From assembly GCF_027922365.1 (NCBI RefSeq), contig NZ_BSFN01000001.1:757671-821670 (forward strand): a stretch of DNA of 64,000 bases, read 5' to 3'. Under the pieces are notes generated by a model. That model had not been told where the DNA came from, did not search any database, and saw nothing but the letters and a program-made list of their open reading frames with translations. A program made the position numbers and the translations under genes. Source of the DNA: Pseudomonas turukhanskensis (GTDB lineage Bacteria > Pseudomonadota > Gammaproteobacteria > Pseudomonadales > Pseudomonadaceae). This document shows, piece by piece, positions 17,263 through 26,895 of this stretch. How positions within the stretch are numbered: the first letter of the stretch is position 1; each line of letters opens with the position of its first letter.

Positions 17263-17528
17263 TCGCGCGCGCATGTCTTCGAGAAATCCAAACCTCGCCG
17301 TTGTCATCCCCGCGAAACCATCTGTCTCGCGCTGATCTGCGTCCCTGGCTCCAGGAGAAAGCCCACGCGGATGGACCGGTTGCCCATAACAACTACCGCA
17401 ATGAATGCGTCGGCTGCGAGCAACACGGCGGCGCACCCAACGGGTTCTCAACCACCTTCAAACGTGACAGCTATCAGCGGGTTAGCGGCCGCGTTTAGGC
17501 GAGCCGCAATGTAGGTAAGCCGTTTCTG
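17263..17528. other. Gene remnant or non-coding DNA of unknown origin
   Basis: No complete gene is seen. A 3'-truncated-looking reading frame ends at 17498 and encodes NNYRNECVGCEQHGG and NGFSTTFKRDSYQRVSGRV, which look protein-like but match nothing I recognise. It has no start codon or ribosome-binding site of its own other than those inside the HEAT gene in another frame. Together with the TpsB remnant that follows, it suggests a decayed gene region. Confidence 0.45.
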
Positions 17529-17898
17529 ACAGTGGGTCGCTTCGGTTGGCAGCAGCCAGTGATGCTGAGACCCTGCCGTCGCACTTTGCTATACCAGTTT
17601 GGTGGTATCAGCACTGTGCGCGGTGACGAACCGGGGTAATTGCATCTCCGCGAGGCGCGACGCTGAACCTGGAGCGTTACTGGAACCTCAGCGAACGTTG
17701 GCAGCCATTGGTGTTTTTTGACGATGGTCGCGCCCTGGAAACGGGTTCCACCGATGTCGACCTGCAAAGCGTCGGCGCGGGGCTCAACCTCAACTGAGGC
17801 AAGCATTGAATATCAGCCTGGTGGCAGCCAATACCCCCAAGGATGGGGAGGCGGACCAGGACAGCGGTCAGGTTATGGCCCAGATCGTTATTCGTTAA
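17529..17898 (+). pseudogene. TpsB (ShlB/FhaC-type) outer-membrane transporter, 3' remnant
   Basis: Three fragments in order recall the C-terminal beta-barrel of two-partner-secretion transporters. Reading from 17529 gives LLYQFGGISTVRGDEPG and then a stop; GGxxTVRG is the conserved TpsB loop motif that enters the barrel pore. From 17657 comes ATLNLERYWNLSERWQPLVFF then DDGRALETGSTDVDLQSVGAG and a TGA at 17795, in the place where a Trp codon is expected. From 17809, in a shifted frame, comes NISLVAANTPKDGEADQDSG and a final IVIR before TAA, a normal barrel end. At least two stops and one or two frameshifts make it nonfunctional, and the N-terminal POTRA region is missing. Confidence 0.72.
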
Positions 17899-17919
17899 GC
17901 CGAATTTTCAGGAGTTTTT

Positions 17920-18660
17920 ATGACCACCTTGTTGCTGTACAAAGAAATCAAAGCGCTGAACCGGGACGAGCACAAAACCCTCAAGCTCGCCGGCCTCAAC
18001 AACAGCGAGTTCGCTGCCAACACCCACCTGGTGCCACTGGCCGGCCTGGAATTCTTCCAGGCGGCGCGTCACTACCCCATCGTCTTTATCGGCGCCGGCG
18101 AAACCGCCTTGCCAATCGCGTTGCTGGGTTTGAAAGAGGGCCACAACGGCTACGTCGGTGCCGACCAGCAATGGGCCGAGAACACTTACATTCCTGCTTT
18201 CGTGCGTCGTTATCCGTTCGTGCTGGCGCAAGATGGCGCGGAAAACTTCACCGTGTGCTTCGACTCCGCCTACGCCGGCTGGAACGAGAAAGAAGGCCGT
18301 GAACTGTTCACCGAAGAAGGTCAGAACAGCGAGTTTCTCGAGGAGATGATTCAGTTCCTGCAGAACTTCACCGCCGAAATGGAGCGCACCCGCCGTTTTG
18401 TCGCCAAGCTCAACGAACTGGAACTGCTGGCCCCGCGCAGCCTGAAACTGACCCACACCAGTGGCGAGACGTTTGTACTGAGCGACTTTTTGGCCGTAGA
18501 CGAAGAAAAATTCATGGCCCTGGCCGATGAGCATGTGCTGGACTTGCACCGCTCGGGCTTCCTCGGCTGGATATACGCTCACTTGACCTCGTTGGGTAAC
18601 GGCAACCAGTTGTTCGCGCATTACCTGGCCAAGAAGGCAGGTGAAGGGACCAAGCATTGA
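17920..18660 (+). CDS. SapC family protein
   Basis: A 246-residue soluble protein beginning MTTLLLYKEIKALNRDEHKTLKLAGL, with the family segments HLVPLAGLEFFQAARHYPIVF, GYVGADQQWAENTYIPAFVRRYPFVLA and CFDSAY, which identify the SapC family (named after a Caulobacter-type S-layer-linked protein, not the peptide-transporter SapC). The biochemical role is unknown. CAGGAG precedes the ATG at a good distance. It begins 21 bases after the last stop of the TpsB remnant, which suggests it was once the distal gene of a secretion operon. The frame is intact, unlike its neighbour, and a strong terminator follows, so it may still be expressed. Confidence 0.85.
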   Translation: MTTLLLYKEIKALNRDEHKTLKLAGLNNSEFAANTHLVPLAGLEFFQAARHYPIVFIGAGETALPIALLGLKEGHNGYVGADQQWAENTYIPAFVRRYPFVLAQDGAENFTVCFDSAYAGWNEKEGRELFTEEGQNSEFLEEMIQFLQNFTAEMERTRRFVAKLNELELLAPRSLKLTHTSGETFVLSDFLAVDEEKFMALADEHVLDLHRSGFLGWIYAHLTSLGNGNQLFAHYLAKKAGEGTKH

Positions 18661-18671
18661 TGGATGCTTGA

Positions 18672-18709
18672 GCCATAAAAAACCGGGCCTGAGCCCGGTT
18701 TTTTATGGC
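18672..18709. terminator. Bidirectional rho-independent terminator
   Basis: A near-perfect inverted repeat GCCATAAAAAACCGGGC / GCCCGGTTTTTTATGGC with a 4-base loop serves the SapC gene (T-run on the plus strand) and, convergently, gpmI (T-run on the minus strand). Confidence 0.93.
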
Positions 18710-18717
18710 CGCGTAAA

Positions 18718-20253
<1,536 letters not shown>

Positions 20254-20287
20254 TATCCGGCTCGCTTTTGGGGAAGTGTTTTTGGGT

Positions 20288-20426
20288 TAACTGGCTCGAA
20301 AACGTAGCGAGCGAAGGCTAGGCAAGGCAAAAACGGGGGACGAAGCGGAGTTGACTGTAGTCAATGAGCATTCGTTCAGCGTTTTTAACGCAGCATGGCC
20401 AAGCGCAGTAGTTTTCGTGCCAGTTA
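20288..20426 (+). repeat. ~140-bp structured intergenic element, copy A
   Basis: Terminal inverted repeats TAACTGGCTCGAAAAC (20288-20303) and GTTTTCGTGCCAGTTA (20411-20426) match at 15 of 16 positions. Inside are CTAGGCAAG, a central palindrome TTGACTGTAGTCAA (20352-20365), ATGAG and ACGCAGCAT, in the same order and nearly the same spacing as in the element at 57235-57377 read on the minus strand. It has no coding potential and lies between divergent gpmI and the rhodanese gene. Confidence 0.75.
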
Positions 20427-20480
20427 GAACGGTGCGGCATTTTAAAGCGAAGTTGAGGCTGCGTCACCGCTGGACGGGGT

Positions 20481-20508
20481 TTGGCCGCCCTTGGGGGCTG
20501 TGTATACT
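20481..20508 (+). promoter_or_regulatory. Probable sigma-70 promoter of rhodanese-grxC-secB
   Basis: TTGGCC (20481-20486), a 16-base spacer and TATACT (20503-20508) lie 31 bases before the rhodanese start codon. Confidence 0.5.
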
Positions 20509-20539
20509 GGCCGACATTTTGCCGTTCTGGAACTTATTG

Positions 20540-20953
20540 ATGCTCGCTCACCTGATTGAATTTGCTACTAACCACTATGTGCTCAGCGGTATTTTCGCAG
20601 TGCTGCTGGCAGCGCTGATCTTCACCGAGTTGAGCAAAGGCGGCGCCAGCCTCAGCACCCGCGAGCTGACCGCGCTGGTCAACCGCGACGAGGGCATTGT
20701 TCTGGACGTTCGTTCGCACAAAGATTTCGCCACCGGGCACATCGTGGATGCGCTGAATATTCCCCACGACAAAGTGATCGAGCGCGTAGCCGAACTGGAG
20801 AAGCACAAGGCCAAGACCATCATCGTGGTCGACGCCCTGGGCCAGCATGCCGGTACCATCAGCCGTGAACTGAAGAAACTCGGCTTCAACGCAGCCAAGC
20901 TGTCTGGCGGAATTTCCAGCTGGCGCGGCGAAAACCTGCCATTGGTGAAGTGA
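20540..20953 (+). CDS. Membrane-anchored rhodanese-like protein (YibN type)
   Basis: The 137-residue product has one N-terminal membrane helix (YVLSGIFAVLLAALIFTEL) followed by a single rhodanese domain starting at STRELTALVNRDEGIVLDVRSHKDFATGHI. In active sulfurtransferases the loop after IIVV begins with Cys; here it reads IIVVDALGQHAGTISREL, with Asp in that place and no Cys anywhere in the domain. It is therefore unlikely to transfer sulfur and may be a binding or regulatory module. It precedes grxC and secB, the same order as yibN-grxC-secB in enterobacteria. ATG 20540 is chosen because upstream codons belong to the promoter and repeat. Confidence 0.88.
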   Translation: MLAHLIEFATNHYVLSGIFAVLLAALIFTELSKGGASLSTRELTALVNRDEGIVLDVRSHKDFATGHIVDALNIPHDKVIERVAELEKHKAKTIIVVDALGQHAGTISRELKKLGFNAAKLSGGISSWRGENLPLVK

Positions 20954-20954
20954 T

Positions 20955-21209
20955 ATGCCTGCCGTTGTCGTTTATTCCAGCGCGTGGTGCCCTTACTGCA
21001 TTCGCGCCAAACAGTTGCTCACCAACAAAGGTGTGGCGTTCGAGGAAATCAGCGTCGACGGCAAGCCCGATGTTCGCGCTGAAATGACCCGCAAAGCCCG
21101 CGCGACCTCGGTGCCGCAAATCTGGATTGGCAGCACCCACGTGGGCGGCTGCGATGACCTGTATGCCCTGGAGCGCGCCGGCAAGTTGGATGCGCTGCTC
21201 AAGGCCTAG
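20955..21209 (+). CDS. grxC: Glutaredoxin 3 GrxC
   Basis: An 84-residue thioredoxin-fold oxidoreductase with the dithiol active site CPYC at Cys12 and Cys15 ([18 protein letters not shown]), the cis-proline segment [10 protein letters not shown] and the glutathione-binding [19 protein letters not shown]. It reduces protein disulfides and glutathione-mixed disulfides at the expense of glutathione. It begins one base after the stop codon of the rhodanese gene, and secB follows about 50 bp later, so the three form one operon. Confidence 0.96.
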   Translation: MPAVVVYSSAWCPYCIRAKQLLTNKGVAFEEISVDGKPDVRAEMTRKARATSVPQIWIGSTHVGGCDDLYALERAGKLDALLKA

Positions 21210-21262
21210 GTTTTTCATCCCTTACTAGCTTGTATGCATTTATTGATAAGAAGGTTTTGCAC

Positions 21263-21751
21263 ATGACTGATCAAGTGACCAACGAAGGCGCTGCTCAAGG
21301 CGCTGAAAACCCACAATTCTCCCTGCAACGCATCTACGTGCGCGACCTGTCGTTCGAAGCACCGAAAAGCCCGGAAATCTTCCGTCAGGAGTGGGCACCA
21401 AGCGTTGCGATGGACCTCAATACCCGTCAGAAAGCTCTGGAAGGCGACTTCCATGAAGTGGTTCTGACCCTGTCGGTTACCGTTAAAACCGGCGAAGAAA
21501 CCGCCTTTATCGCTGAAGTGCAGCAGGCCGGTATCTTCCTGATCAAGGGCCTGGACGCCGCGTCCATGAGCCACACCCTGGGCGCGTTCTGCCCGAACAT
21601 CCTGTTCCCGTACGCCCGCGAAACCCTGGACAGCCTGGTGGTTCGTGGCTCGTTCCCGGCATTGATGCTGGCTCCGGTGAACTTCGATGCGCTGTACGCC
21701 CAGGAACTGGCGCGTATGCAGGCCGAAGGCGCTGGTGCTGCTCAGCACTAA
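21263..21751 (+). CDS. secB: Protein-export chaperone SecB
   Basis: SecB is a tetrameric cytosolic chaperone that keeps preproteins unfolded and passes them to SecA. The 162-residue product has the family segments [46 protein letters not shown] and [39 protein letters not shown] 21263 with AAGAAGG upstream is used; an ATG 33 bases earlier is in frame but adds residues not found in the family. It ends the rhodanese-grxC-secB operon, and a strong bidirectional terminator follows. Confidence 0.96.
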   Translation: MTDQVTNEGAAQGAENPQFSLQRIYVRDLSFEAPKSPEIFRQEWAPSVAMDLNTRQKALEGDFHEVVLTLSVTVKTGEETAFIAEVQQAGIFLIKGLDAASMSHTLGAFCPNILFPYARETLDSLVVRGSFPALMLAPVNFDALYAQELARMQAEGAGAAQH

Positions 21752-21763
21752 GCTTGGCTGCAC

Positions 21764-21793
21764 AAAAAAGGCGCCCCGCGGGGCGCCTTTTTT
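21764..21793. terminator. Bidirectional terminator between secB and fimX
   Basis: A perfect 15-bp inverted repeat, AAAAAAGGCGCCCCG and CGGGGCGCCTTTTTT, with no unpaired bases between the arms; T-runs on both strands serve the convergent secB and fimX genes. Confidence 0.95.
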
Positions 21794-21828
21794 ATGGGTG
21801 GAGATCAAGAGCGTCGAGGCTGAAGCCG

Positions 21829-23898
21829 TTACTCGTCGCCAGCGGCGAAGTCGTAATCCATCGACTGACTCGGGCCCTGCAGGTAGTAGCCCTGAATGTA
21901 GTTCACCCCGGCCTGCCACAAGGTGGCGAGTACGCTGGCGCTTTCTACGAAGGGCACGATGGTCAGCTTGGCTTGCGCGTGCAGGCTGCTGAGTAGGGTT
22001 TTCAGCGCTTCCTGGGCCTCGGCGTTACTTAGGTCCTGGGAGAACGACCCATCGACCTTCACGAAGTCCACACTCAGGTGCTTGAGGGTGTTGAACGGGT
22101 TTAGCGCGCAACCGAACTGGCTCAACGCCACCTTGCAGTGCAGCTCCGCCAGCCCCTGTGTCAAGGCCTTGGCCTGCTTCAGGTAGGTGGTGGCATCGGG
22201 CTCACTGAGCTGGAAGGCCAGGGCGTCGGACGGCAGGCGCGCGGCTTTGAGGGCCACACTCAGCCATGGCAGCAGGGTCTGGTCTTGCACGCTGGCTTGG
22301 GACAGGTGCACGAACAGCACGGTGTTGTGGCCCTTGGAGCGGTGGTCGGCGAGCAGTTTGATCGAGTTGAGGATCACCCAGCGGTCGATCTTCTCGGCCA
22401 TGCCGGCTTCACGCGCGGCTTCCAGGAAGTCACCCGGTGGCACTTCTACGCCTTGCGGGTTGAGCAGGCGCAACAGCACTTCGTAATGCTCACTGCTGTC
22501 ACCACGCAGGCTGATGATCGGCTGGAACAACAGACGGAAACTGTTGTTTTCCAGGGCCTGCTGGACCATGGCGATAATGCTGCCGCGGTTGGCGGCTGCT
22601 GCCAGTTCCTGGGCCGGGTTGTACAGCTTGAGGCCGTTGCCGTCGTTCAGCTCATCGGCGCAGCGGTGGGCGCGGTCGACCACTTCCTGAGCGTTGGGGG
22701 TTTTTTCATTGAGCCCGGCAACACCGATGGACAGGCTGGTCTGTACGGTACGGCCGCTGACGTCGAACATGTGGCCTTCGACTTTTTTCAGCAGTGCCTT
22801 GAGCTCGCTTTCGGCCTGCTCCGGGGTTTTACCCGGTTGCAGGGTGGCAAATACGTCATCGCCAAACCGCGCCAACTGCGCTTCATCACCGAAGTGCTGG
22901 CGCAGCAGGTTGGCTAGGTCCGTCAGGAGCAGGTCGATGCCCGCCAGACCAGTTTCTGCCAGCAGGTTGCTGTAGCGGTCCAGGCGGATATAGCTGAGTG
23001 TGGCGGGCTGGCCGGCGTTTACGGCGCGGTCGGCGGCAGCATCCATCAATTCAAGGAAGTGGCTGCGGTTGAACAGGCCGGTCACCAAGTCCTGGCTGCT
23101 GATCTCGCGCAGTTTCTCTTCCAGTTCGGCGTTGCCGGTTTCGGCGCGGATGACCACCTGAATGCAGGGTTCGCTGTCGTAGGTGGCAGGCGAAAAGCTC
23201 ATGCGGGCCTGGAACGTCTGGCCGTTGGCCTTGATGCCGCTGCAGGTCAGCTCGGCGCTGCCTTCGGCACTCTGGTAGTTCTTGAGAAAGTCTTTGAAGT
23301 TGGCGTGATCGCAGCTGGCGATCAGGTCAATCATCGGCATGCCTTCGAGCTCGTCGGCATCTTCGTAGTCGAACAGCTTGAGGTACGCCCGGTTGGCGTA
23401 GATGTGCATGCCGTCGTGAACGTAGGTGATGGCATCCACCGAGCTGTCGAGCAGCAGTTGGCAGCGCTTTTCCGCTTCGCGCAAGGCGATCTCGGCGGTG
23501 CGCCGGCCGCGGCGTTCTTCCAGGTTGGCCAGCTCGCGGTTGGCCACCAGAATCAGGCGCTCGTCTTCGCCTTGCGGCAATGCGTCCTGCGCACCCAGGG
23601 CCAGGGCCTCGGTAATGGCGTCGGGATCGTTGTCAGCAGTCAGCTGAATCAGCGGAATGTCTTTGGCCTGACGGCGGATCGCATTGATCGCTTCGCTGGG
23701 CTCGAGGTTTTCGCTGGTCGGCGCGGCAATCAGCAAATCCCAGCTTTGCTGCAAGGCATTGGCCAGGTCGTCACTGGACGTCAGACGGTGCACGCGGGTG
23801 GCGCGACCGGCGTTGCGGAACAGGCTGACGAGACGCTCGGCCTCGTTCTGCGAGTCCTCGAGAATCAGCAGCCGGATGGTTTTTTTCTCAATGGCCAT
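21829..23898 (-). CDS. fimX: FimX-type protein: degenerate REC-PAS-GGDEF-EAL
   Basis: FimX of P. aeruginosa is a polar c-di-GMP receptor needed for type IV pilus assembly and twitching. This 689-residue protein has the same four domains: an N-terminal receiver-like domain (1-125) lacking the phospho-acceptor Asp (the strand reads WDLLIAAPTSE), a PAS domain (about 140-255), a GGDEF domain whose motif is GDDVF (346-350), and an EAL domain whose motif is EVL (473-475). The EAL domain lacks several metal-binding motifs (for example LSQFGCALNPF in place of DDFGTGYSS), so it should bind rather than cut c-di-GMP. It ends the minus-strand group psd / PilZ-like / fimX, as in PAO1 from memory. Confidence 0.9.
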   Translation of the reverse strand: MAIEKKTIRLLILEDSQNEAERLVSLFRNAGRATRVHRLTSSDDLANALQQSWDLLIAAPTSENLEPSEAINAIRRQAKDIPLIQLTADNDPDAITEALALGAQDALPQGEDERLILVANRELANLEERRGRRTAEIALREAEKRCQLLLDSSVDAITYVHDGMHIYANRAYLKLFDYEDADELEGMPMIDLIASCDHANFKDFLKNYQSAEGSAELTCSGIKANGQTFQARMSFSPATYDSEPCIQVVIRAETGNAELEEKLREISSQDLVTGLFNRSHFLELMDAAADRAVNAGQPATLSYIRLDRYSNLLAETGLAGIDLLLTDLANLLRQHFGDEAQLARFGDDVFATLQPGKTPEQAESELKALLKKVEGHMFDVSGRTVQTSLSIGVAGLNEKTPNAQEVVDRAHRCADELNDGNGLKLYNPAQELAAAANRGSIIAMVQQALENNSFRLLFQPIISLRGDSSEHYEVLLRLLNPQGVEVPPGDFLEAAREAGMAEKIDRWVILNSIKLLADHRSKGHNTVLFVHLSQASVQDQTLLPWLSVALKAARLPSDALAFQLSEPDATTYLKQAKALTQGLAELHCKVALSQFGCALNPFNTLKHLSVDFVKVDGSFSQDLSNAEAQEALKTLLSSLHAQAKLTIVPFVESASVLATLWQAGVNYIQGYYLQGPSQSMDYDFAAGDE

Positions 23899-23962
23899 GG
23901 CGTGTGCTTAGACTGCGCCAAACGGGCGCGAAAAGGCGACAAAAGGGGGTGTGCGGGGCAAC

Positions 23963-25774
23963 TTACAGTGACTTCCAGAGGGAGTCAAAGTCTTCCTCGC
24001 CGCCCGCGCTCTGGGGTTTCTGCGGTGTGACCGGTTTCCCTTGTTCAGGAGGCGCCAGCTCTACCGCGCGGTACTCGAACTGGTTGAAACTGCCGGTGCT
24101 GGTTTGCTTACGGCTGAGTACAGCGCGACGCTCCTCGCCGTTCAGGTTGATTTGTACCTTGTTGCCTTCCTGGAAGGGCAGGCGCGCCGTAATCAAGCTG
24201 GCCGGGCGCGAAATCGCACTGATTTCCGGCAGCAGCAGTGCGCGCAGGTACTGGCTGCTCTGATCGGCCTTGCGCAGCAGCTGCAGGCCGCACGGTTGGG
24301 CGTGCGGTGCAATCAGCTCGATGCCCATCTGTGTGCCGCCACCGCGTACCTGACGAATCCAGCGAACCAAGGCAACGCTCCAGCTTTGCTCCGGCGAGTC
24401 TTGCACGCCAAGCAGTTCACCGGCCTGTAGTTGATTTGGCACTTCCTTCGGCCAGCTCAGGCAGTAACCGCCGGGGCTATGGTTGACGATGGCAAGTTCG
24501 AACGTGGGGTAATTGTTTTCGGTCGCGGTGGTGCTATCGCTCTCGCTGCTCGGGCGTTGGTACTGGATTTCTTCATGGGGCAAGCCGCCGTTCCAGTCCA
24601 CCGTGGCTTGAGCGTCGAAGGCGTTGCGCCAGATATCTTTGGCGTCGGCGTTTATCGCTTTGAACGAGGCGGTCTGGCGCTCTTCAGGGCGCTTGAGTAC
24701 TTCGTTGAACGGTTTGCCGCCAGCGAGGAAGAAGTGCAGGGCGCTCATGCCCATGCACAAGGTCAGGCTGCCGTGGCCGGCGTTGCGCTGGAACGTGCGC
24801 TCGGCGATATCGCCCCAGGCAGAACTCAAATGCTGCAGCAGGTCGATGCTCATGCCTTCGGGAATTAGCAGACGCGATTTGCTGCGGTTTTCCGGGTCGA
24901 GCATCAGGTGTTCCTTGATGGCGTCGACCAGGGGCTGAGGATCAATGCCCAGCAGGTTGTGCAGTTCGTTGTCCTGAAAGAGGGATTTGTAGCGAGGCGG
25001 GCCATCCACTTGCGAGGGAATGGCAAACAGGCTGCCGGGCTCGTCCGCCGCTTGCAGGTGCACCAGCGAGCTCCAGGCACCAAGCACTTCGGAAAGGCGA
25101 GCGATACCGCTCTGGCGCATCTGGTTGGTACGGGCGCAGCCAAGCAGCAGGGCGATCAGGTAGGTTTGCTCAACACTCAGGCCTTTGGTGTGCAGGGCCA
25201 TGTCATCGCGCACAACGATGGTTTGCAGGGCGCTGTTCTGAGCAATTTGATAGAGCTTGTGCAACTCCAGCCACAAGCCTTCCGGAACCGGGCAGTACAG
25301 CTGGCTGGCACGAATCAGCGGGCCGCACAGGCAATGGCAGGCGCGTTGAATGGCGATGGTCAGCAGCTGCATCTGGCTGCGTTCACGGCTGTTGCGCGGG
25401 GCTTCCTGAGAGACGATGAGCTTATAGCCAGCGGCCAGGTGGTTTTCCAGGGCCTGGCACAGATTGGCCACTTTGCGCGGTCGCTCGTCGAGCACGATGG
25501 CCTGATTGAGGAAGTGGCGCTCAAGGTGTTTGCTGACGAAATAAACTTCCGCGCGTAATAGCTCAAGCAGTTGCAGACGGTTTTCGGCAGACGTGATCAG
25601 TTGATTGAGTTCGACCAGGCATTGATAAAGCTGGCGGGCTGTTTCACCCAGATTGGCTTTCGGCAGGCCGGCGATCCAGCGTTTCAGGTCGCGAGGGCTG
25701 GAGTCACAGAACGAAAGTTTCTGCTGGTTTGGCGTGGGCACACGTAGCAGCAGGTGGGGATTCTGTTTATCCAT
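23963..25774 (-). CDS. PilZ-like domain protein of unknown function, next to fimX
   Basis: A 602-residue cytoplasmic protein starting MDKQNPHLLLRVPTPNQQKL. The N-terminal two-thirds is helical with no recognised domain. The C-terminal part (about 465-540) contains ELAIVNHSPGGYCLSW, whose N-x-S-x-x-G pattern is the second c-di-GMP-binding motif of PilZ domains; the first motif, RxxxR, is not evident upstream, so binding is uncertain. It stands directly upstream of fimX (64 bp) and downstream of psd, an order also remembered from PAO1. ATG 25774 is preferred over the in-frame start at 25864 because a GGATTACGAG purine run precedes it and the extra residues look non-coding. A role linked to FimX is an inference. 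Confidence 0.8.
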   Translation of the reverse strand: MDKQNPHLLLRVPTPNQQKLSFCDSSPRDLKRWIAGLPKANLGETARQLYQCLVELNQLITSAENRLQLLELLRAEVYFVSKHLERHFLNQAIVLDERPRKVANLCQALENHLAAGYKLIVSQEAPRNSRERSQMQLLTIAIQRACHCLCGPLIRASQLYCPVPEGLWLELHKLYQIAQNSALQTIVVRDDMALHTKGLSVEQTYLIALLLGCARTNQMRQSGIARLSEVLGAWSSLVHLQAADEPGSLFAIPSQVDGPPRYKSLFQDNELHNLLGIDPQPLVDAIKEHLMLDPENRSKSRLLIPEGMSIDLLQHLSSAWGDIAERTFQRNAGHGSLTLCMGMSALHFFLAGGKPFNEVLKRPEERQTASFKAINADAKDIWRNAFDAQATVDWNGGLPHEEIQYQRPSSESDSTTATENNYPTFELAIVNHSPGGYCLSWPKEVPNQLQAGELLGVQDSPEQSWSVALVRWIRQVRGGGTQMGIELIAPHAQPCGLQLLRKADQSSQYLRALLLPEISAISRPASLITARLPFQEGNKVQINLNGEERRAVLSRKQTSTGSFNQFEYRAVELAPPEQGKPVTPQKPQSAGGEEDFDSLWKSL

Positions 25775-26003
25775 GTAACTCGTAATCCATCTGGCTGGAC
25801 ACTCCTGCGCACGAAGGCGTGGCGAGTCGATCTGAATGTCTGGTTTTTCGAACTCTAGCAGCATCTTGCCATACCCGCAGCCAATCGGGGGTATGGCAAA
25901 GATGGCATTTTGCCTTTGTCGGACGGGGTTTCTTCTGCATGAGACCTGTGTGCGCCGTCAGATGTTCAACACGGCCTGCTGCTGCAATGCCGTGTAAAAA
26001 ACA

Positions 26004-26861
26004 TCAGCGCGCGTCAGCCAGACGTTCGCCCATACGAGTAGCGCTGCCGGCGACCATATGTTCGGCCCACTTAACCTGATTTGGGCCAAACAGCACGATG
26101 GCGGTAGAGCCAAGCTTGAAGCGCCCCAGTTCAGCGCCTTTTGCTAGCTCGATCGGTCCGCGTGCAGCGGCATCGTAGCGGGTTGTTTTCAGCAGGCGTG
26201 CCGGTGGCGCGACCTGGCCAGCCCACACGGTTTCGATGGCGGCCACGATCATGGCGCCCACCAATACCACGGCCATCGGGCCGCGCTCGGTATCGAACAG
26301 GCAAACTAGGCGCTCGTTGCGGGCAAACAGCTCGGGCACGTTTTCGGCGGTGGTCTGGTTAACCGAGAACAGCCGGCCGGGCACGTACACCATCTCTTTC
26401 AGGGTGCCGGCCAGCGGCATGTGTACGCGGTGATAGTCCTTGGGCGACAGGTAGATGGTGGCGAATTCACCCCCCATAAACGGCGCTGCGCGCTCGCTGT
26501 CGCCGCCGAGCAATTCCACGGCGCTGAAGCTGTGGCCTTTGGCCTGGAACAGGCGGCCATGCTCAATAGCCCCCATTTGGCTCACGGCACCGTCTGCCGG
26601 GCACAGGATGGCGCCAGGTGTCTCATCCAGCGGGCGAGCGCCATCTTTCAGGGCGCGTGTGAAAAAGGCGTTGAAGTTCTCATAGGCGGTCGGGTCTTCG
26701 ACCTGCGCTTCGCTCATGTCCACCTGGTATTGCTTAACGAACCACGTGATCAGCGGATTTTTCAGCCAGCTGGCGCGGCATTCGGCGATGCAGCCAATCA
26801 GGCGCGACAGCAAGTGATGGGGCAGCAGGTATTGGCTGAGGATAAACAGACGATCTTTCAT
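26004..26861 (-). CDS. psd: Phosphatidylserine decarboxylase proenzyme Psd
   Basis: Psd converts phosphatidylserine to phosphatidylethanolamine at the inner membrane. It is a pyruvoyl enzyme made as a 285-residue proenzyme that cuts itself at the Ser of the LGST motif, seen here in [13 protein letters not shown] near the C terminus. Other family features are [26 protein letters not shown] and [13 protein letters not shown], the last containing the catalytic His. Normal length. rhdA lies 34 bp upstream on the same strand, so the two are probably co-transcribed. Confidence 0.96.
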   Translation of the reverse strand: MKDRLFILSQYLLPHHLLSRLIGCIAECRASWLKNPLITWFVKQYQVDMSEAQVEDPTAYENFNAFFTRALKDGARPLDETPGAILCPADGAVSQMGAIEHGRLFQAKGHSFSAVELLGGDSERAAPFMGGEFATIYLSPKDYHRVHMPLAGTLKEMVYVPGRLFSVNQTTAENVPELFARNERLVCLFDTERGPMAVVLVGAMIVAAIETVWAGQVAPPARLLKTTRYDAAARGPIELAKGAELGRFKLGSTAIVLFGPNQVKWAEHMVAGSATRMGERLADAR

Positions 26862-26895
26862 GGGTGTCCTTAAACGTTAAATAGGTAGCCGAGCT

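Noticed and set aside
17190-17498. Independent small gene overlapping the end of the HEAT gene
   Set aside because: The first half is the HEAT gene in another frame and there is no ribosome-binding site; only the last part (17330-17498) looks protein-like, so it is recorded as a remnant instead.
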